NCBI GenBank assembly: GCA_042090305.1
Contig: JBELJQ010000014.1
Coordinates: 1 to 45,474 of the forward strand
Direction: 5' to 3'
From: TMED13 sp042090305
Lineage (GTDB): Bacteria; Pseudomonadota; Alphaproteobacteria; Methylaequorales; Methylaequoraceae
DNA length: 45,474 nucleotides
The notes under the pieces: generated by a model
The model's database searches: none
Told to the model about the DNA's origin: nothing
What the model saw: the letters and a program-made list of their open reading frames with translations, nothing else
Shown: in pieces, positions 41,223 through 45,474 of the stretch
Position numbering within the stretch: position 1 is the stretch's first letter
Layout of the letters: each line of letters starts with the position of its first letter
Program-made: the position numbers and the translations under genes

Positions 41223-43409
41223 ATGATAAATAAAATTAAACAAAATATAAAAGCATCTTTAACTTGGTTGTTATTAATTACTACAGGTATGTCTATTCTA
41301 ATTAGTTTAGTTACATTTAGTCCAACAGATAACTCAGCCTACAAATTTGATTCAGCATTATCAGATTATAAAAATTTTTTTGGTTATTCTGGCTCAATAT
41401 TGTCTGATATTTTTCTGAAAACATTAGGACATTGCTCTTATATATTTTCATTCTTTCTTATTTTAAACGGAGCGAGAATTATCGCAGGCAAAAATTTAAA
41501 ATGGTATTCCTGGTTTTTGTTACCTTATCTTGTAACCTTATTATGTTTTTTCTTAAGCTTTGCGCAGCAGTTAACCGGTCATTTCTTATTTGATGGGGGA
41601 TTTCTTGGCAAAGCTGTACATTTCTATTTCGATACTTATTTTTTTAATACACCATATTATTATTACATAGTTTCAACTTTGCTTTTCTTCACCGTCGTTT
41701 CTGTAATTTTTGTTTTTAATATAAATATAAAATTTACCAATCAAGTACTCACTACTATTAGAAATACATTGTTACTTCCTTTAAAAATTTATTCATATTT
41801 TAGTTCTAAAAGATTGATTAAGAATTTTAATGGAACGATGAGAATGAAAAAAGATAATTACGAACTAAAAGAATCAATTAATAAATACAAAACAAGAACC
41901 CGTAAAACTAATACAAAATACAGTTTTCCATCCATAAGCCTTCTAGAAGAACCAAAAGTAGAAATAGGTCTTGAAAATGATAACAAAAGAAATGCTGAGG
42001 TTAATAAGGCCTTACTTAGCAGCGTATTAACAGATTTTAAAATCAGTGGTCAAATAACAGACGTAAAGCAAGGGCCAATTGTTACTTTATTTGAATTAAC
42101 ACCAGCTCCAGGCACATTGACTTCAAGTGTAACTAGCAAAAGTGAGGATATTGCTAGGTCTATGAGTGCAATTTCAACTAGAATCTCCACTGTTCCTGGT
42201 AAAGATGCATTAGGAATTGAAATTCCTAATAAAAGAAGAGAAACTGTATTTTTGAGAGAATTATTAAATAGTAAACTTTATAATAACAATGATTTTAAAC
42301 TTCCATTAGCGTTAGGTAAGGATATATTTGGTGCTCCCGTAATTGTAGATTTATCTAAAATGCCACACCTTCTCGTGGCTGGGACCACTGGTTCAGGTAA
42401 ATCAGTTGGTATTAACGCGATGTTACTCTCTCTTCTGTATACCTTAACGCCTGAAGAATGCCGGCTTATATTAATAGATCCAAAAATGCTCGAATTGTCT
42501 GTCTATAAAGAAATTCCCCATCTTCTAACAGAGGTTGTTACAGACCCAAAAAAGGCTATTTCTGCATTAAAGTGGTCGGTTAAAGAAATGGAAATGCGTT
42601 ACCAAATGATGACTCACCTCGGTGTAAGGGAAATAGACGACTATAATAGAAAAGTCAAGAAAATATTAGATAGTGGTCAGGTTATATTTAAAGAAACGCA
42701 GGTCGGCTATGATTCAGAAACTGGCAAACCAGTTATGGAAAAGAAAGCTCTTGATTTAGTTGTATATCCAAAGATTGTTGTGGTTGTTGATGAGCTTGCT
42801 GACTTAATGTTAACATCTGGCAAGGAGATTGAAGGAGCTATTCAAAGGTTATCACAAATGGCTAGAGCTTCAGGGATTCATTTGATAGTAGCTACTCAGC
42901 GTCCCTCAGTGGATGTGATAACAGGAACAATAAAATCTAATTTTCCTACCAGAATAAGTTATAAGGTTGTAAATAAAATTAATAGTAGAACAATTATTGA
43001 GGAACAAGGTGCCGAACAATTACTAGGTCAAGGTGATTTATTGATTACAATGCTTGGAGAAAGACTCAAGAGAGTTCACGGTCCATTTGTTAAAACTGAT
43101 GAAGTTCAGGCAGTTGTGGAACACTTAAAAACTCAAGGTGAGCCTGAATATTTACAATCAGTTACTAAAGATGATGATGAGGCTGAAAATTTCAATTTAG
43201 GACTAAGCGAGACTGGTGATGAATTATATGACAAAGCGGTTTATATTGTATGTAGAGAAAAAAAGGCATCAACTAGCTTTATTCAAAGGCACCTTCAGAT
43301 TGGATATAACAGAGCTGCAAGAATTATTGAAAGAATGGAGTCAGAAGGTGTAGTTAGCCCGGCCAATCATGTTGGTAGAAGAGAGGTTCTGGTTGGAAAG
43401 GATAATTAG
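41223..43409 (+). CDS. ftsK: DNA translocase FtsK
   Basis: A 728-residue FtsK. Four transmembrane helices occupy about residues 10-170, with a short basic linker (about 190-250), clearly shorter than the Pro/Gln-rich linker of enteric FtsK. The motor domain has Walker A LLVAGTTGSGKSVGIN (about 383-398) and Walker B VVVVDELADLML (about 517-528). The C-terminal gamma winged helix (about 665-728, TSFIQRHLQIGYNRAARIIE) reads KOPS sites. It pumps DNA at the septum and drives dimer resolution. Its last bases overlap the BON lipoprotein gene. Confidence 0.96.
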   Translation: MINKIKQNIKASLTWLLLITTGMSILISLVTFSPTDNSAYKFDSALSDYKNFFGYSGSILSDIFLKTLGHCSYIFSFFLILNGARIIAGKNLKWYSWFLLPYLVTLLCFFLSFAQQLTGHFLFDGGFLGKAVHFYFDTYFFNTPYYYYIVSTLLFFTVVSVIFVFNINIKFTNQVLTTIRNTLLLPLKIYSYFSSKRLIKNFNGTMRMKKDNYELKESINKYKTRTRKTNTKYSFPSISLLEEPKVEIGLENDNKRNAEVNKALLSSVLTDFKISGQITDVKQGPIVTLFELTPAPGTLTSSVTSKSEDIARSMSAISTRISTVPGKDALGIEIPNKRRETVFLRELLNSKLYNNNDFKLPLALGKDIFGAPVIVDLSKMPHLLVAGTTGSGKSVGINAMLLSLLYTLTPEECRLILIDPKMLELSVYKEIPHLLTEVVTDPKKAISALKWSVKEMEMRYQMMTHLGVREIDDYNRKVKKILDSGQVIFKETQVGYDSETGKPVMEKKALDLVVYPKIVVVVDELADLMLTSGKEIEGAIQRLSQMARASGIHLIVATQRPSVDVITGTIKSNFPTRISYKVVNKINSRTIIEEQGAEQLLGQGDLLITMLGERLKRVHGPFVKTDEVQAVVEHLKTQGEPEYLQSVTKDDDEAENFNLGLSETGDELYDKAVYIVCREKKASTSFIQRHLQIGYNRAARIIERMESEGVVSPANHVGRREVLVGKDN

Positions 43410-43965
43410 TATTATATTTATTTTACTTTTTACTCATTCGTGTTCTAGTATTTCGTCGGTTGTATCAATGGTTGGAAATGCCGGAATATCAAGTAAGGGG
43501 TTTAAATCAAGCTTTAATGATAGTTATATAAAAACAAAAATAGTTACAAATATTTCAATACTTGATATCGACAATCTGTCTAATGTGTCTGTTAATGTCT
43601 CAAAAGGCAAAGTTCTATTAACTGGATACATTGATAACTACGATAAAAGGTTGGAAATTGTTAAAAATGTTTGGCGTATTGATGGTGTAAAAGAAATTAT
43701 TAATGAATTAAAGATAGATGATACGATTTCCATTTCTGATAGAGCTTCAGATCTTTTGTTCAAAACAAAAATTAATTCTCAGTTATTGTTCAAGTCTGGA
43801 ATAAATAGTAACAATTACAATGTTGATGTGGTGGATGGCGAGGTATATATAATAGGCTTTGCAGATAACCTAGATGAAAAAATTGAAGTTGAAAAATTAC
43901 TTTCTAATTTGGAAGGAGTTTCAAAATTGGTCACTATAATAGATATACCTAAAAATGTTAAATAA
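43393..43965 (+). CDS. BON-domain lipoprotein
   Basis: A 190-residue lipoprotein from a TTG at 43393, preceded by AGAGAGG about 6 bp upstream; it begins LERIISIIFILLFTHSCSS, a good lipoprotein signal with lipobox THSC. An ATG at 43369 is in frame but puts two Glu in the signal's n-region and has no ribosome-binding site. Two BON domains follow (about 50-110 and 120-190), each with the V...G.V.LtG pattern. Family members such as DolP and OsmY bind phospholipid and help envelope integrity. The gene overlaps the end of ftsK and ends 11 bp inside gshB. Confidence 0.8.
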   Translation: MERIISIIFILLFTHSCSSISSVVSMVGNAGISSKGFKSSFNDSYIKTKIVTNISILDIDNLSNVSVNVSKGKVLLTGYIDNYDKRLEIVKNVWRIDGVKEIINELKIDDTISISDRASDLLFKTKINSQLLFKSGINSNNYNVDVVDGEVYIIGFADNLDEKIEVEKLLSNLEGVSKLVTIIDIPKNVK

Positions 43966-44908
43966 GATAAAAAAAAAAGTAAGGGTTCTTTTTCAGATGG
44001 ACCCTTTAGACAAACTTAACATTAAATCTGACTCTACAATTTCTATCATTAAGGAGGCATTTAAAAGGGACCTTGATGTTTGGGTTGCTTCGCCAGATAA
44101 GTTAACCATTAAAAAAAGTTGTGTTTTTCTAATGTGTCAAAAACTTAATGAAATTTCTCCTCAAATCACCCTAAATGAATCCCAACCTTTTAATGCAAAC
44201 GAGTTTGATTTCTTTTTTATAAGACAAGACCCTCCTTTTGATATGAATTATTTAACGAATTGTTACCTATTGGAACTACATCAAGAATTTAACAAAAGAC
44301 CTCATTTTATTAATTGTCCAAGAGGTATAAAGAATTTTACAGAAAAGATATTTCCTATTTATTTTAGTGATCTTATGCCAAAAACTCTTATTACATCTGA
44401 TGAAAAGGTTTTTAAAGAAGCATTAGCGAACAAACAAATACTAATACTAAAGACTTTGTATAATAAAGGAGGAGAAGGTGTTATTAAGGTGGAAAAAAAG
44501 GATAAGAACTCTTTAAAAAAATTTAAAGAGTTAATAGATAACTATAAAGTTCCTGTTGTGATTCAAGACTTCATTAGTAAAGTTTCAGAAGGAGATAAAA
44601 GGGTTATTTTAATTGAAGGTGAACCAGTAGGTTTGATAAACAGAATTCCAAAAAGTGGTAATTATAAAGCTAATCTTCATCTTGGAGCTAAAGCTGAGGT
44701 TTCTAAACTTACTAAAAAAGAGTTAGAAATCTGCAGAAAAATTAAACCCTTCCTTTTAAAAAACAAACTATTTTTTGTCGGAATTGATTTGATTGACGAA
44801 AAACTTACCGAAATTAACGTTACATCTCCAACTGGAATAGTTCAGATTCAGCAATTAACGGGTGTGAACATTGCAAAAAGATTATGGGATAAGTTATTAA
44901 AAAATTAA
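43955..44908 (+). CDS. gshB: Glutathione synthetase
   Basis: A 317-residue ATP-grasp ligase joining gamma-glutamylcysteine and glycine. The N-terminus RVLFQMDPLDKLNIKSDST matches the GshB signature; FIRQDPPFDMNYL, NCPRGIKNF, LKTLYNKGGEGV and the substrate loop NRIPKSGNYKANLHLGAKAE, then VGIDLIDEKLTEINVTSPTG, complete the fold. It shares 11 bp with the BON lipoprotein gene, and is convergent with the YDG-repeat gene 19 bp away. Confidence 0.96.
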   Translation: MLNKIKKKVRVLFQMDPLDKLNIKSDSTISIIKEAFKRDLDVWVASPDKLTIKKSCVFLMCQKLNEISPQITLNESQPFNANEFDFFFIRQDPPFDMNYLTNCYLLELHQEFNKRPHFINCPRGIKNFTEKIFPIYFSDLMPKTLITSDEKVFKEALANKQILILKTLYNKGGEGVIKVEKKDKNSLKKFKELIDNYKVPVVIQDFISKVSEGDKRVILIEGEPVGLINRIPKSGNYKANLHLGAKAEVSKLTKKELEICRKIKPFLLKNKLFFVGIDLIDEKLTEINVTSPTGIVQIQQLTGVNIAKRLWDKLLKN

Positions 44909-44927
44909 ACTTTCCACTGAACAATCT

Positions 44928-45474
44928 TTAATCACAATATCCTCCTTGCATAACGCAAGGATTAACTGTTAAACTTTCGTCTGGAGTTGAAACTGAGGCG
45001 GTCTCAATCATTATTGGAACCGACTTGTAAATTGTAGTGGTTGGCAATAACTCAACATTTCTTCCATTTACTGATGCAGCCTCTAAGGCATTCTCAATTT
45101 GGGTTAGTGTAGTGGTATCACTTTCAGTCGACGTCTGAGCCGTAATGGTAAGTGTGTGAGTCCCACCTGTTAAAGTGTAGTTGGATGCTGTTCCGGTTCC
45201 ATCACTTAAGGCTAAACTACCGACGGTAATAGTTTTACTAGTTCCTACATCAGCTGATGTTACGGTTCCAGAACCAGATAAGGTTAAAGTCTCACTGTTC
45301 TGTAGACCACTTAATGTCTGATCAGCTGCAGCAGCGGTAGTGGTTGCATCGTAAGTACGTGAACCGGAAGAAGATAAAACAGCTTGAGTTACATCTAAGG
45401 TATGTGTTCCTCCAGTAATAGTGTAGTTGGATGCTGTTCCGGTTCCATCACTTAAGGCTAAACTACCGACGGTA
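44928..45474 (-). CDS. YDG-repeat adhesin-like protein, C-terminal part (partial)
   Basis: The minus-strand frame is open from the right window edge to TAA at 44928-44930 (181 codons seen; the start lies outside). Translation is Ser/Thr/Gly-rich, with the YDG-domain hallmark SSSGSRTYDATTT and LTLSGSGTVTSADVGTSKT, then TVGSLALSDGTGTASNYTL twice, 82 residues apart. YDG domains occur in tandem in large secreted or surface proteins of the filamentous-haemagglutinin type. The last 50 residues (after TLTITAQTS) are unrelated and end in NPCVMQGGYCD. Base composition of the repeat is about 48% GC, well above the surrounding genes, suggesting transfer or selection on a surface protein. Confidence 0.85.
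   Translation of the reverse strand, partial: TVGSLALSDGTGTASNYTITGGTHTLDVTQAVLSSSGSRTYDATTTAAAADQTLSGLQNSETLTLSGSGTVTSADVGTSKTITVGSLALSDGTGTASNYTLTGGTHTLTITAQTSTESDTTTLTQIENALEAASVNGRNVELLPTTTIYKSVPIMIETASVSTPDESLTVNPCVMQGGYCD
45175..45474 (-). repeat. Identical 54-bp segments with 246-bp period in the YDG gene
   Basis: 45175-45228 and 45421-45474 are identical base for base. The 246-bp spacing is 82 codons, one YDG unit. The second copy runs to the window edge, so more units probably follow. Perfect identity suggests recent duplication or ongoing conversion. Confidence 0.9.

Noticed and set aside
45175..45474. Repeats as CRISPR or insertion-sequence ends
   Set aside because: The repeat is in frame, codes for a YDG unit of 82 residues and has no inverted ends.

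Overview
This is a 45.5 kb piece of a small, AT-rich alphaproteobacterial chromosome, with no plasmid, phage or transposon signs. The organism is most likely a streamlined free-living marine lineage of the SAR11 / HIMB59 / AEGEAN-169 type. That placement is inferred from very low GC, almost no intergenic space, many overlapping genes and a classical alphaproteobacterial gene order; it is not proven by a marker gene. I see 55 protein genes (two cut by the window edges), one tRNA-Gly and a likely chromosome replication origin.

Layout. 1-1450: end of a phosphate module (pstB end, phoU, phoB). 1502-6671: accessory envelope and membrane genes: a GT2-GT9 fusion glycosyltransferase, a small membrane protein, a PfkB-family kinase, a DUF2244 protein, an EamA transporter and a small lipoprotein. 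6673-12517 (minus strand): heat-shock block hrcA-grpE-dnaK-dnaJ plus dapB. 12554-16231: rph-rdgB, an LppC-like lipoprotein and lolA. 16228-18061: a winged-helix regulator with a degenerate receiver, an L,D-transpeptidase and a YggS-type PLP protein. 18065-22726: thiE-like, leuS, lptE, holA joined by ATGA overlaps. 22674-24725 (minus strand): coaE, aroE, maf.

24726-24991 is a 266-bp gap between maf and hemE. It holds DnaA-box matches, three TTAR half-sites at the 11-bp spacing of CtrA sites, and AT-rich simple repeats. Genes point away from it on both sides. In Caulobacter the origin also lies beside hemE, so this is the probable oriC.

24992-29492: hemE-hemH-hemJ (end of haem synthesis), rho and xth. 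29485-33220 (minus strand): HIT protein and hisE-hisF-hisA-hisH-DUF2628-hisB. 33293-35157: the hslVU protease. 35147-37337 (minus strand): smr-mltA-Tim44-like. 37412-44908: secB, an unrecognised coiled-coil protein, tRNA-Gly, a LON-domain protein, a Trm112-like small protein, DUF971, a UbiH-type hydroxylase, ftsK, a BON lipoprotein and gshB. The right end (44928-45474, minus strand) is the C-terminus of a larger YDG-repeat, adhesin-like protein with visibly higher GC than its surroundings.

The most interesting points are the origin, the YDG-repeat gene, the pseudo-receiver regulator, the unknown coiled-coil/HTH-like protein, the GT2-GT9 fusion, and extreme compaction at divergent and convergent gene boundaries. 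One divergent pair has start codons 3 bp apart, with promoters apparently inside each other's coding region.
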